A program made the translations under genes and the position numbers. Positions 1 through 12,266 of a stretch of 64,000 nt of DNA are shown piece after piece (the first letter of the stretch is position 1; every line of letters starts with the position of its first letter). Under the pieces are notes generated by a model. The model saw only the letters and a program-made list of their open reading frames with translations. It was not told where the DNA came from and made no database searches. This DNA comes from Patagioenas fasciata (taxonomy: Eukaryota > Chordata > Aves > Columbiformes > Columbidae): the NCBI RefSeq assembly GCF_037038585.1, contig NC_092526.1:41551501-41615500 (forward strand). The letters are read 5' to 3'.

Positions 1-380
1 CACATAAATCCAATGCGAATCAGAGTTTAACAACTTCAATTCTTTTCTGGTCTCAAAATTATTAAATAACAATAACAGCAATTACTCTAATGTATAAGGA
101 TGCATCCTAAGGGGGAGCAAGGTGGTATTTTACTAGCGGAACCAGTTCCCATTTTGTAATTATCTCCCCAAACAAAATTATTTTGGTACCAAATATAAAT
201 ATGCAAATTAAAATACTGATCTCGGATATGAAAACTAAATACCAAGTTCAAATATGCAGATAGATCACAGTTACACTAATTCAAGACAATATCTCAATTT
301 TTGCATTGCACCTTTGGGCCGCTTACTGCTCAGCCAGATGGAAATACCGCTGGGTCTCCTGACAAAACAGGTCAGTGTGC
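1..380 (-). repeat. Dispersed ~380-bp repeat, copy 1 (inverted relative to copy 2)
   Basis: This segment is the reverse complement of 3265-3655 with scattered mismatches. Shared landmarks include a tract reading GGATGCATCC and a GGTACCAAA block. A shorter third copy lies at about 33005-33115. Similarity stops abruptly near 380. No coding potential survives. The class of element is not recognised. It could be part of an LTR or a non-autonomous retroposon. Confidence 0.8.
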
Positions 381-1329
381 ACTGGAGCACAATCGGCACC
401 TGCCCCCTCACCGCTGCAGCAAACCAGACAGGGCAAGGGTCTTACTAGTGTCTCATCTGGTGTGCTACAACTGTTATCCCAAAACCAGGATTCTTTACTT
501 GGTGTATATACAAAAGAGCCAAATCCAGCACATCGAGATGAGACATAGCCTATCACAGAGTTGTGCAAGTTTGGATATTGGAATAAAGCTAGCATGCTAG
601 AAAGTAAAGTAACAGCTGTCATACACAAAATCTTGTCATCACATTCACACAGTAAAGAACTGAATTATTCATGGTCTTCTGTATAATCACAAACCGCACA
701 TTTTGAATCCATAGATTCTCATTATTTAACAGTGTATGAGCTTACTGTACTATATAACAGACAAAGACCTGTTAAACTGTAATATGCTTAAACAGATACC
801 TATGAAGAAAACAGGTTAATAAGGAAAAGTATCTCGCAGATTCCAGCAAGTTTTCTATGACTTGTGTGTTATCCGTTAATTCTCTCTCAGCTTGTTGAAG
901 TTCAAACCATTCCGCCTGTAAAATTATCTGAAATGATTCAATGATCCTTGTAGAGTTTTATTTTTGTCCTGCTCTTCTCACTTTAGAAACAACAAAGTGT
1001 TATACTTCAAGGTTCTATTCTCTGGACACTTTTCTCAATCATCAAACTTACACAGCAGCCACCATTTATTACAATATTTCACAAGATCTTCCTTCCTCAT
1101 ATTTCCAAGTGCTTTCCTATGTTCTAAAACACCTCCCAATACTAATGTCTTAGGAACATGACTGAAAACAGTCATTCCCGACCCCATCTCGTAAGTAAAA
1201 ACCATGGGGGGGGTGGAAGAAGCACGGAGCGGCTTGCGGCGCAAGTGGGAAGAGTGGGGAAAAGGCTTGCAGTGCACTTATGCAAACAATCTCACAAGGA
1301 AACAACTGTAACAACAACCAAGAAAACAA
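381..1329. other. AT-rich stretch, no gene recognised
   Basis: Short open frames on both strands show no recognisable family features. The right part (about 1035-1329) lies downstream of the minus-strand gag remnant and may be decayed proviral sequence, but I see no motif that proves it. Confidence 0.4.
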
Positions 1330-2061
1330 TTAACTCACATTCCTGACAAGCTGCTTGATTTTCAGAAAAGTAATACACAGAAGCAGGTATTCCGTCATGT
1401 TCTGGTGGTTGTTATGATGTGTAAGTAACTGGAAAGGCGAAAGAAAAATCACCGTGCTCCATAGCCTTTTCACGGCATTTTGCATCACCCCTTTGTGTTC
1501 TGCTGTCTTAGTCACGAAGGGGTTACTGTGTGCTGTATAAGCATCGTTAAAATCAGGCAAAGGAGGTGCTGAGGGCAGAGTTTTAGACTCCTGACCCAGC
1601 TCCACACAAATTCCGGCCTTATCTGTGATGGCATTAATGATAGATAGAAAACTGACTCTTTCGAGATCTACAGAGCCTGACTCAAAAGGATGAGTGCTGT
1701 CAAGACTCAAATAATTAGCAACATGCTCACTCGTGTTTTTCTGTCCATCCTCCCCTGTTTGCCCTTTCAGTATGTGCTCTGCTGACTTCATAGTGTATAC
1801 AAATCTCCAAGTAACATGTAAACTATTGGGAACTGAATACTTTTGTGCGTGTAGCTGTTCCCCGACCTGTTTCCAAATTTTACTGTCAAATGTCCCCTCA
1901 CTCAGAAACCAAGCACAATGCTCTCTCACCCATACGAGGAGCAAAGCTACCTGCTTCTCAGAAGTACAATACCCAGAAGAACGTAATAGCTGCAGTAAAA
2001 CCTGCAAATACAATTTATGTTCCTGAGAAGCGGCTTGCCCTATACTAATGCAATCCCGCAA
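1330..2061 (-). pseudogene. Betaretrovirus-like (ERVK class) gag fragment
   Basis: The 243-residue open frame begins with a matrix-like domain of the betaretroviral Gag type: residues about 15-72 contain a helical segment, a W-x-x-E-H run, a WF-x-x-EGT-[FL]-D turn and a K-x-W-x-x-VGE-x-L motif typical of this family. A PSAP tetrapeptide at residues 163-166, followed by PPLPD, looks like a retroviral late-domain motif. In intact viruses this protein would assemble the particle at the plasma membrane. Here it is far shorter than a full Gag: capsid major homology region and zinc knuckles are absent, and the last ~45 residues look unrelated. The start codon is simply the first ATG and could be internal. 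An LTR-like TATA element lies upstream on the same strand. Old, non-functional endogenous copy. Confidence 0.7.
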
Positions 2062-2560
2062 CTCTCTAGTTCAAGGAGGACTGCTTGTCCCTATCTATAC
2101 CATAGGGATTAATGTGGTTACAAATAAAATTTACTCACTCGTCGGATTGCGTGGTTGCCACCAAACACACTGTTCAGTGAAGAGCTTCCAGGGGTCACAC
2201 ACTCACACGGGGCAACATTTGTGGTGATTAGAGACGACGCACACCAGGTCGCAAACAGAAATTCACGCAGAGGCAGAGATCTTGTTCATTAAGGAGCGCA
2301 GAGCCTGGTCTAGCAGAGAACTGACTTAGGCCTAGGCTTAGGTTTAGGCTGCTTTCATTATTCACCATTGACTATTTATAGGATTTACAGATACGGGCAT
2401 GGACCAAGATGTTTACAAAAAGGTACTTTTCCACTGATTGTTATTAAGAACACACTAAACTCACGTGATCTTTGTCTCACTTGTTTTTCCACTCATTCAC
2501 AGACAGGCCCAAGGACATTCACACATCCCATGCACTTGGGGGCAGTTATCCGGCCTGAGA
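2062..2560 (-). promoter_or_regulatory. Possible 5' LTR/leader of the minus-strand gag remnant
   Basis: Directly upstream of the gag fragment on the minus strand is a TATA-like element (TATAAATAGT on the minus strand, positions 2371-2380). A splice-donor-like GAGTGAGT lies in the leader at about 2130-2140. A short run of TAGGCCTAGGCTTAGG-type repeats lies at about 2325-2350. I could not identify a convincing primer-binding site or exact LTR ends, so the assignment rests mainly on position. Confidence 0.35.
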
Positions 2561-2569
2561 TACCATTCT

Positions 2570-3262
2570 CACGAGTCTGGGCTGCTAACCCCCTGTCTGG
2601 CTGGATGTCTCTTCTTTCCTCTCTTCTTTTCTCAAACTCTCCTGCTTCCTGACTCTTTTCTTTCATTTCCTCCATTTCAGTCCTGCAGTCCAGCTCTAGT
2701 TTTTCCTCTTCCCTCCCTTTGTCCTGCTCCTTTCGCTTTCTCCTTCTGTTCCATATCCTTCTTCCCGACTTGTCTGTTGGAGACTTTAGGCCACTTTGGG
2801 CCCAAGTCTGCTGATGTTTTGGCCAGTTTTCAGAGGCCTCGTTGATGATGGGAGGGACAGCAGGCAGTGACAGGCCTGGGGCTGACAGGCTCCCTCTCCC
2901 CTAGGGGGCGCTCGGCTGCCACACCCAGATGACATAAAACCTTTGCCACAATGCCCGCTACCGTGGTGAGAATGCGGTTACTTTGCATATGACAGGGACA
3001 CTGCAGGACTTGGTGTCAGCTCAGCAATTTCTCAGTTCCCCAAAGAAGTTGAATTCTGCAAATTGTTGCCTTAGCTGTTGAAATGATGTCATCAGGTGGG
3101 TGTTTTGGTGTCATACACTGAAAACCAGAGCAGAAATGGAGAAATATTTCCATGAAATGTGTAGGGCTTTATACTGTGCTTCCGCAATCTGCTGGCAGTA
3201 GAAAAAAATCAGATGCAGATCTCCTAGGTTGAATCATGGTGGTTTGGTGAGAGGATCATGCA
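2570..3262 (-). repeat. R0.89 satellite unit, partial, minus orientation
   Basis: This matches, on the reverse strand, the ~0.89-kb unit that is tandemly arrayed at 33183-36867. Landmarks are the TCACCACGGTAGCGGGCATT block (reverse complement at about 2950-2975), the purine-rich GGAAGCAGGAGAG tract, and the CACCTGATGACATCATTT block. The copy is truncated on both sides and contains many substitutions. No gene is encoded. Open frames in this repeat family are rich in R, E, G and K and arise from its purine-rich composition. Confidence 0.85.
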
Positions 3263-3264
3263 TA

Positions 3265-3655
3265 TCAACGCGCACTGACCTCTTTTGTCAGGGAGACCCA
3301 GCGGTACCTCTGCCTGGCTGAACAGTAAGCAGTTCAAAGGTGCAATGCAAAAATTGAGATATTGTCTTAAATTAGTGCAACTGTGATCCATCTGCATATT
3401 TGAATTTGGTATTTGGTTTTCATATCTAAGCTCAGTATTTTAATTTGTATATTTATATTTGGTACCAAAATAATTTTGTTTGGGGAGATAATTACAAAAT
3501 GGGAACCAGTTCCACTGCTAAAATTTCACTGCTAAAATTCCACCTTGCTCCCCCTTAGGATGCATCCTTTTGCATTAGAGTAATTGCTTCTATTGTCATC
3601 TAGTAATTTTGAGACCAGAAAAGAATTTAAATTGTTAAACTCTGCTTTGCACTGA
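3265..3655 (+). repeat. Dispersed ~380-bp repeat, copy 2
   Basis: Inverted partner of 1-380. Together they form arms separated by about 2.9 kb that holds the gag remnant and the R0.89 copy. It ends immediately before an A-rich tract, as a retroposon might. Confidence 0.8.
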
Positions 3656-3656
3656 G

Positions 3657-3703
3657 AAAAAAAAAAAAAAAAAAACAAAAAAAGAAAAAAAAAAAAAAAA
3701 AAA
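3657..3703. repeat. A-rich tract
   Basis: Nearly pure A run of about 45 bases interrupted by single C and G bases, directly adjoining the end of the 380-bp repeat copy. It may be a retroposition tail. Confidence 0.8.
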
Positions 3704-5558
3704 CCAACCAACCACCTAAATGTTATGATAATGTTATGATGAATGTGAACTTGGTATTGTATGAGGTTGTATTTAAAAGCTGCTAGAATATGAACTGATT
3801 TGAAATCTAGGAAAATGGAATAATGCATTGATGCTTAATATACTGGTTTTTGACATCTGTAAATTGTAAAAGGTAAATGGGGCTGAGGAGTGTGGCAACT
3901 CTGGAGCTGGTTGGAATAGTGTATGAAGTGTGCTGTGGTTGGAGTGAAATGGGAGAACAAAAAAGTAAAATATCCCAGGCTTGTGCCTGAAAATGGATTT
4001 TGGGCCTGTGTGAAGCTGCCAGATAAACTCAGGTCATTGCAATCGAGGAGCTTGCCAGAGCCTCCCACTTCGTACCAGCGATTACGCCAGCTGCGTGGCT
4101 TTGGCTACATCTGAACTGCAGCAAGAAGAGAATGAAGAAAAAAAAAAAAAGAAAAACCTGTTTTCCCACTGCAAAGCAGAGAAAGGGGGGCTTTACTCCC
4201 CTCGCTCTGTCTCTTTTTTTTTCCTGGAGTATTGTCATCCATCCTTGTTGTGGCACTGTGTTGCTTCTCAGCTTTGAATCAGGGGTTGTTGGTGCTGTTT
4301 CTTCTTGCTTCTGTCTTGTTTCCTAGGTTTGGGCACATCTGGGGAAAGAGCTCATAATTTTACTCCTTGCTGAAGTCAGTCTTTTCACACTGGTCAGCTT
4401 TGGGGAAGTCAGAGTGCTCAGTGCTTCTCTGGATCAGACTGGTACTGATTTGGGTGTGGAGTGCAGCCAGGTTGGTTTGATGTGGAGTTGGAACTGATTT
4501 GTTTTCATGCTGGGCTGGAGATTTTGCCTTCCCAGATGGGGGCGAGAGGGAGGTTTCATTTCCCCCCCCAGCAATGTTACTGCTAGAGAACTGTAATACT
4601 GCATCAAGGAGTCTGAGGGTTGAAATTTAAAGGCATTGCCAGTGGATCCATAGTTCTAATGAAGCTGGGAAATAAAACAAAAAATTTTTTTTTAATAGAC
4701 TTATTCTGTGGTAAGTGGTTGTAAGAGACTTCTTAGTAAATTCACCATACTAGTTTTTGAGGTCATGGGAGAGAACGAAAGAAAGACTGTTTTTTGAGAC
4801 CAATAGAATGCCAAATTTGGAAAAAAGTTTTAATACGTGAATTCTTGTAGTTGCCAGAAAGTCCTATACCTCTCTTGGGTCAGGATTTGTTAAGTAAATT
4901 GTAAGCTCAAATAACGTTTTCTGAGAATTCTGTTTAGTTGCATGTCCTACAAGAAGGTGCTTGGATGGCGCAGATCTGCTGGCTGCAAGTGAAAAATCTC
5001 CAAGGAAATTTCAAATGCTGTATTTCCACTAGTATTAACAGCCAATGTTTTGATAAAGCAAATACTACACTGATAGATCTGAAACAGGACTTTAATCCAG
5101 TAAGGGAAAACAATATCCAATACATATGACAGACAAAATGGAGTTAGAAACTTTGAGGAATAAATTTATGAAAACCCTACAGGCTGACTGCATTCGATTG
5201 GACTTGCAGATTTGTCTATGAAACAACCTGTGGCTATTGTGGGACAGTATGATGAGATTGCCAGCAGATTGATATACCTACTATTATATGCCAATCGTCA
5301 CTCTGATCAAGAAAATGCAGGGAATGAATTTAAGTTTTAATAGGCCATGATCCTTTTGTCATATATGTACCATTTGTGAAATTTAATTCCGATTTTTTTT
5401 TTTTTTTAATTTGTAATCTATGTCCTTGTAAATTGCACTAGCTGGTTTTCTTAACAGCACAGCTTTTGGCATGCCTAAATGTAAATTGTTGCAGAATCTG
5501 CAAGTCTTTAACATCAGGTCATAGGCCATACTTGTATTTGGTCTGATCCTACATACCT
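3704..5558. other. No recognisable gene; probably decayed proviral sequence near its right end
   Basis: Short open frames occur on both strands without clear family motifs. From about 4930 to 5340 on the plus strand there are short frames that might be eroded reverse transcriptase or connection domain, since an RNase H remnant follows at 5559. I could not confirm any RT motif. Small A, T and C homopolymers are present. Confidence 0.35.
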
Positions 5559-6112
5559 GCACAGTTTTTGTTGATGGTTCTGGGAAGTTCCATAAAGCTG
5601 TAGTGGTTTGGTGTGAAGATAACGATTGGCATAATTCTGTAAAAATTATTGAAGGTTCAACCCAATTAGCACAACTTGGCATAGCTTTACATTACTTAGA
5701 GCTTTTTAAGGAGGAACCTCTAAATTTGATTTGTGATTTTGAGTACGTAGTCAAGATCCAATGCACGTATCTGATTCTGAAATTTTTTTGCTTGTCTGTT
5801 TGTTTTAAAATAAAAGGGAGGAAGTAGGGGAAAAACCACAAAACCAATTGTCAAAAGCATTGTATGTGATGAAATACTTTGCAAGTATGACCCAAAACCA
5901 TGCTAAATCAGAAAGAACCTACATTACTTATGGTCAAATCACTAGTCAATGGAAAAAGCCACATCAATTGATAACCTGGGGAAAAGGTTATGCTTGTGTT
6001 ATTACAGGCCAAAGATTTGAAGTGGATTCCCACAAAATGGGTCAAGCCATGGCTGAATAAAGATGACAAAGATTCAATGGATGCAGATGGACAGGAGGGA
6101 GATAAGTTGTGA
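5559..6112 (+). pseudogene. Betaretrovirus-like pol remnant: RNase H fragment joined to integrase C-terminal domain
   Basis: The first part (about 5559-5760) reads as the N-terminal half of a retroviral RNase H: an F-V-D-G-S-G-K motif with the first catalytic Asp, an EGSTQ-A-x-L helix, and a C-D-F-E-Y-V segment where families usually have a D-S-x-Y-V. The frame is then lost. From about 5850 a betaretroviral integrase DNA-binding domain follows, with QW-x-x-P-x-x-LITWG-K-G-Y-A-C-V. Its tail continues only after a frame change near 6010, where K-W-I-P-T-x-W-V-K-P is readable up to a stop at 6110-6112. The integrase zinc and catalytic core domains are missing, so a large internal deletion separates the two pieces. 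Confidence 0.75.
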
Positions 6113-6530
6113 GGACTGTTTCAGATGTAAACCATGCATCCTAATTCAGTGTTATAGATGTTCACAGGCCTGGTGGTCTAGAAGCCTATTAGCAAGCAGG
6201 TGGTGTACTTTCTGTGGAGAATGGCAATTTGAACAATGAGCAGGAGAGCCGAAAGGGTGATATTACACTTAGATAGTCAATGCAAAAATGAGGTAAAATT
6301 ATGAGACATTCCTACAAAATCTACAAAATCACACAGTTATAAATTTTCTACTTTTAACATTAGGATTATGGTTGTGTTGTATTAACTTCTTTGATTATTC
6401 TGAATCTATTAATAAGTGCTTTAGGCAAACTAGAACAGTGCATTAATAAGGTTGCCGTAGAAAAGTTAAGGTTTGACATACAGCTTCTAAGTTTTGGAAT
6501 AAGTGGGTAGTTGTTTGGTCTTATTACATA

Positions 6531-6662
6531 AGGCTTAATTGCATTATATGTAACTGTAATTATTGTGTTAATCATCTGCTGTATATTGCAGTGTATTTCA
6601 TAGATGATTCAGCGCGTTGTAAATGGGGCCTGGCTGGTTCAAGAACAAAAAGGGGGAATTGT
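6531..6662 (+). pseudogene. Retroviral env transmembrane segment and tail, fragment
   Basis: A hydrophobic stretch rich in I, V, L and C, followed by a short tail ending in a Q-K-G-G sequence, lies immediately before a polypurine tract (AAAAAGGGGGAAT, ending at about 6659) and an LTR. This is where the membrane-spanning helix and cytoplasmic tail of a retroviral Env would sit. Stop codons interrupt the frame. The paralogous copy at about 15780-15911 supports the reading. The homologous block between the two copies starts earlier, at about 6175. Confidence 0.6.
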
Positions 6663-6963
6663 GGAGGGGTTGCTGTTAGATGGAGATTTGTTACTGAACC
6701 AGCCAGGAATTTCAAGGCTGGGAACAGGACCTGCTGTGGGAGAGAAGCATCGCCAAAAAAAGAAGGCCGTAACGTGGTGTACATCAACGGACCTATCAGC
6801 AGTGAGACTTCAGCGCGTGGACAGCTCGTGAACATAGATGATATCCAATTAGCGAATGCATGCTTGGAGCGTGATCAGAGAATAGTTGCATATATAAGGA
6901 GGCTTGTTTCTGTAATAAATGGCTTTGCATGATTCACATTAAATCGGATGCTGAGTCCTTTAA
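6660..6963 (+). mobile_element. LTR (betaretroviral remnant), copy 1
   Basis: It starts with TGTGGAGGGG right after a polypurine tract. It contains a TATA box (TATATAAGG, 6891-6899) and a polyadenylation signal (AATAAA, 6914-6919) at normal spacing. It ends at the point where the R0.89 satellite begins. It is homologous over its length to 15910-16237, apart from small indels. The 3' end has lost the terminal TTCA found in the other copy. Confidence 0.8.
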
Positions 6964-8264
6964 TGTTCCTGTCACCAGCGAGGTGTTGGAAAGTTTCCAA
7001 AACATCCCCAGACTTGGGCCCAAAGTGGCCCAAGGTCTCCAACAGACAAGTCGGGAAAAAGGATATGGGACAGAGGGAGAAAGCGAAGGGAGCAGGACCA
7101 AGGGAGGGAAGAGGAACAACTAGTGCCAGGCTGCAGGTCTGAAATGGAGGAATTGAAAGAAAAGAGCCAGGAAGCAGGAGAGTTTGAGAAAAGGAGAGAG
7201 GAAAGAAGAGACATCGAGCCAGACGAGGGGTTAGTGAGAGAGGATGGGACAGAGAACAGGACGAGAAGGAAAGAAGGCAAGGCAAGGCAAGGACAGGCAA
7301 GGCTAGGCTGCAGGACGTTTTTTTGCTTTATATTTCTACCACAATTGTCCTCAGACAAGGAGGAAAGCCATCAGACCTTATGGATTAGGCCCAAACAAAA
7401 ACCCCAGCTACTTTAGACACTTCGACAAAACTAAAATGCAAAGATCTCTCCACAAGGATGGTTTTTATACTGTACTTCCACAATCTGCTGGCAGTACAAG
7501 AAAATAAGCTGCAGATCTCCTTAGGCTGAGTTATGGTGGTTTGGTGCAGGGATCATGCATATGATGGGAATATTTCAGCATTTCTGCTCTGTTTTTCAGT
7601 GTATTACACCAAAACACCCACCTGATGACATCATTTCAACAGCAAAAGCAGCAATTTGCAGAATTCAGCTTCTTTGCGGAACTGAGGAGTTGCTTAGCTA
7701 CAACCAAGTCCTGCAGTGTCCCTGTCACCTGCAGAGTCACTGCATCCTAACCACGGTAGCGGGCATTGTGACAAAGAATCTATGTCAGCTGGGTGTGGCA
7801 GCCGAGCGCCCCATAGTGGAGGCAGAACCTGTCAGCCCCGGGTCTGTCACTGCCTGCTGTCCCTCCTGTCACCAGCGCGACCTCTGAAAACTGGCCAAAA
7901 CATTCTAGACTTGGGTCCAAAGTGGCCCAAAGTCTCCAACAGACAAGTCGGGAAGAAGGATATGGAACAATTGAAGAAAGGGAAGGAATCAAGGCATAGG
8001 GAAGGAAGAGGGAAAACTTGTGCCTATCTGCTGGACACGAAATGGAAGAATTGAAATAAAAGAACCAGGAAGTGTGAGAATGAGAGAGAAAAAAAAAAAA
8101 AAAGCAGAGAGGAAAGAAGAGACATGCAGCCAGACGAGGGGTTAGTGAGAGAGGATGGGACAGAGAACAGGATGAGAAGGAAATAAGGCAAGGACAGGAA
8201 AGGCTAGGCTACAGGGCATTTTTTTGCTTTATATTTTCTACCACAATCATCCTCTGATGAGGAG
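6964..8264 (+). repeat. R0.89 satellite, about 1.5 units
   Basis: A partial unit enters at the CTGTCACCAGCG block, runs through the purine-rich core, and is followed by the start of a second unit (about 7560 onward, with the CACGGTAGCGGGCATTGTGAC landmark at 7752). The array then breaks off into CACAGAGT satellite near 8265. Copies here are more diverged than those at 33-36.7 kb. Confidence 0.85.
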
Positions 8265-8502
8265 GAAAGCCCATAGTTACAGAGTCAGAGAGTCACACTC
8301 TCAGAGTCACAGTAACAGAAAGTCACAGAGTCACACAGTCACAGGCTGACAGACACAGACTCACAGTCACAGTCACAGAGTCACAGTTACAGGGTCCAGG
8401 GTCATAAAGCCACAGTCACAGGTTGACAGTAACAGGGTCACAGAGCCAAAGAGTCAAAGTGATAGAGTCATAGTCACAGTTACAAAGTCAGAGAGTCACA
8501 GT
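8265..8502 (+). repeat. CACAGAGT-type satellite, short block
   Basis: Degenerate runs of GTCACAG and CACAGAGT words, the same family as the 3.5-kb block at 23036-26534. It joins R0.89 on the left to R1.7 on the right without spacer. Confidence 0.9.
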
Positions 8503-11500
8503 GTTTGGGAGTTCTGCGCAAGTCCATGTGGTGGGTTGGATAATCAACGTCTAGGATAACTACAGACCGGTCCTTGTTTGTGTGGAAACAGTGTGCCTGA
8601 AACTCTCTGTTCGTTAGTGCCTGCTGTATCTATCTGTCGCTCCACATGCCTGTGAGTCCATGTCTTTCCCTCCACAAGCATGCAAGTGTATAGACAGCTG
8701 TTTCATGTTCACTCAGAGGGAAATGGTCCAGTTTTTCTTCTGTGTGTACAGACGCGATTGCGCTGTCTCTTGCAAACAGAGGTAACTCTGTGCATCCAAA
8801 ACTACAATTGAGTGTGTGTGTTCTGACATCTGCATCTATGCAGACATCTCCACAGACTCAGTTCTGAATGCCCTGCAGCCCAGGACTGAATGTACAAACT
8901 AGCAAGTGCACCGGTGTCAGCAATCCCATATTCAGACGGACGTCTTCAATCTCACAGAAGCACGAACGTATTTGCGTTCAAGCATATGGCAGAAACACTG
9001 TGTGAACAGATGAGCTGCTGGTATTTTCTCTGTTCGGCATGCTTTGTTGTAGCTCTCTTGCCGATCACCGACTTAGCGGCTTTCTTTGCACGACTAGGTA
9101 TAGGGAGAGAAAGAGACAGCATCGGAAAACTTGCCTTTTGCCTTCATCACGCTGAAACCTAGGTGCTACGTCTTCTGTTTTTCCACGTGCACACACACGA
9201 TTCCTCACCAAAAACCACGCAGAAACCTTTCCACAAGCACCCAGGTACGCGCACCCCACCACTACGTGCATGCAGACGCATCTAGAAAAAGCACCTACCT
9301 TTTCACACACTGATACGTAAGCAAACACGTGACCACACACACGCACACATCCGCAAGCGCGCCCACTCCCATCTGATGACAGAAAGACGTACATGAAATG
9401 TACTGGCATGCTTGAGGGTAAACACGTCTGTTTGATGGTTGACGTACTGCACACACGCATACGTGGCTGCACGAGAATACAAATTTGGAGGGCAGCTGCA
9501 GATATGTGCCTGTTCTTGCACGACCCTGTGCGTGAAAGCATTTGTGCCTAGAAACGTTTGTCTGTCCGCATGCATGTGCCTTGATGCTGGCTATATTCGT
9601 GCTTAAGCTGGAGACAGTGCAGAGCTGTACTGTTTCTTGGCAAGGTTCCGCGTGTTGCACAACGTTGCCCAGTCCTGCATTCTCGTGCGGACAGATGCAA
9701 GGGAGCTCTGCCAGTAAAGGAGCAAAGACAGTCGAAGGCAGTACTGAATGCTGCTACGTGCTACTTCTCTCCTATGGCAAACGCTTCACAGTCGCCCGAG
9801 GAAAGACACTTAGTAATCGATCTACAAGAGGAATGAAACAGATCGTGCTATATTGCGAAAGAGCAACAGGTCTCCTCCGCACAAGCTTGTCCCTATCTAT
9901 AGTTGAGGGCAAACACTTGTGTGCTTGTGGGAGACCATGTGTCTTTCCTGTAAGTGTTTGGGAGTTTTGCGCAGGTCCCTGCGTAGGGTTCGATAATCAA
10001 CACCTAGGATACCTGCAGACCGGTCCCTGTTTTTGTGGAGACAGTGTGCCTGAAACTCTGTGTTCGTTGGTGCCTGCTGTATCCATCCCTCGCTCCACAC
10101 GCATGTGAGTTCACTTCTTTCTCTCTACGATCATGTGGGTTGATTTCGTCGCACATGTGCATCTGCGCTAGTGTTGAGCTTAGCGGAGTGTGTCTCTTGA
10201 CAGTTGTGTGTTGGCTGTGCCTGTGTGTAACACAGCACAGCCATGACTGCTCCAGTGAACAGAGAAAAGGGAAATCATGTAGGTAGAGGCAACAAAGGAA
10301 AACCGAGGCAGGACTGACATGTGCTAGACAGAGACAGATTCCATCCACGGATGTTTCACAGTTACACGAGAAGAAAGCTGAGAGGTAGATCGACGGGAGA
10401 AGTGTTTCTGCAGAGGTCATTTAGCGAATGAACAGCAGTGTGTGCGGCTTTCAGGAGTGTGCTCGAAAAGTGCCAAAACCAGCAAAGCCTGTGTTCAAAA
10501 GATGGTGCCTATGTCACGGCATTGATGCACATTCCCGTGTCTGCGAGTGTATAGACGGTTGTTTCATGTTCACACAAGGGAAAAGTGACAGGTTTTCCTT
10601 TGGTGCATGCATACACAATTACGTTGTCTCTTGCCAACAGAGGTAACTCTGTGCATGCAAAACTACGTAGTAAAACACGTCTGCATATGTTTTGGTAAAC
10701 AATTGAGTGTGCGTGTACAGACAGCGGCATCTATGCAGAGGTTTCCGCTGACCCAGTTCTGAAAGCCCCGCAGCCCAGGACTGAATGTATAAACAACCAA
10801 TTGCACCGGTGTGCGCAATCACATATTCAGACGGATGTCTTTAATCTCACAGAAGCATGGACATATTTGCGTTCAAGCACGTATCAGAAACAATGTGTGA
10901 ACCGAGGATCCGTTGGTATTTTCTCTGTCCGGCATGCTTCGTTGTAGCTCCATTTCCGATCACAGGCTTAGCAGTTTTCTATACACTACTAGGTAAAGGG
11001 AGAGAAAGAGAGACCTTGGGAAATCTTGCCTTTTGCCTTCTTCAGTGTTAGAACCTATTTGCTACGTCTTGTGTTTGTCCACGTGCACACACATGATTCC
11101 TCACCGAAAACCACGCAGAAAACTTTCCACAAGCACCCAGATATGTGCACCACCACTTGCACGCATATGTAGCTAGAGAAAAGCACCTTTTTTTTCACAC
11201 ACTGATGCATAAGCGAATGCGTGGTCACACACATGCACACATTTGCAAGCGCGCCCACTCCCATCTATTGACAGAAAGATGTACGTGAAACGTGCTGACG
11301 TGCTTGAGGGTATACACGCCCCTTGATGTATAGCGTACTACACACACGCATACGTGGCTGATCGAGAATACACATTTGGAGGGTACCCGCAGATATGTCC
11401 CTGTTCTTGGATGACCCTGTGCTTGAAAGCATCCGTGCCTACAAATATTTGTCTGTCCACATGCGTGTGCCTTGATGCGGGCTCCGTTCATCCTTCAGCT

Positions 11501-11812
11501 GGAGTGAGTGCACAGCTGAGCTGTTTGTTGGCAAGCTTCCTTGTGTTGCACAGTCTTGCATTTCTCATACTGACTGATGCAAGGGAGCTCTGCTAGTAAA
11601 GGAACAAAGGCAGCCATAGGCAGTACTGAATGCTGCTCCGTGGAACTTCTCTCCTATGGCAAATGCCTCACAGTCTCCCGAGGAAAGACACTTAGCGATC
11701 GATCTACAAGAGAAACAAAAGAGAACATGTCATAATGCGAAAGAACAGCAGAGCATCTCTTTGCAAGCTTACCCGTGATATAGAAGCTGAGGGAGAACAC
11801 TTGTGTTCTTGT
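8503..11812 (+). repeat. R1.7 satellite, two diverged units, plus orientation
   Basis: The TGTTTGGGAGTT landmark recurs at about 8503 and 9956. The first unit has an internal deletion (about 250 bp) near 8680. The second is near full length. Both match the 1.7-kb units at 36868-42223 but with numerous differences, so these are older copies. The sequence is rich in CACACACGCA-type tracts. Short open frames are not conserved between copies. Confidence 0.85.
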
Positions 11813-12266
11813 GTGAGAGCAAGTTCCCCACAGAGCCTGGCTGAGCTCTAGAGATCACAACAGAGCCCGACTGAGCTTGACTGAGCATGAGAGAGCTCAA
11901 CTGAGTTTGACAGAAATTGCCAGTTCCACCAGAGTCAGACAGTGCCCGACACAACCTGACAAGGCTTGACAATGCCGGACAGAGCCCAAAGAGGCTTGAC
12001 AAAGCTCAACAAGGCTCAAAAGAGTCTGAAAGAGCCTAACAGAGCCTGACAGGGTTGGACAGAGCCTGACAGAGCCCGACAGACAAGGCACCAAAGGGTT
12101 TAACAGAGCCTAGCAGAGCAGGGCAAGGCCTGACAGAGCTTGACATATGCAGAAAAGGCCCGACAGGGCTTGACAGAGCTTGACAGAGCCCAAAACAGCT
12201 CTAGAGAGACCACAGAGCCTGACAAATCCCAAGAGATCCTGAAAAAACTATTCAAAGCCCGATAGG
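11813..12266 (-). repeat. 10-bp minisatellite, CAGAGCCTGA orientation
   Basis: Degenerate tandem copies of a ~10-bp word close to CAGAGCCTGA. This is the reverse complement of the word that fills the next kilobase. The orientation switches at about 12267. Confidence 0.9.
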
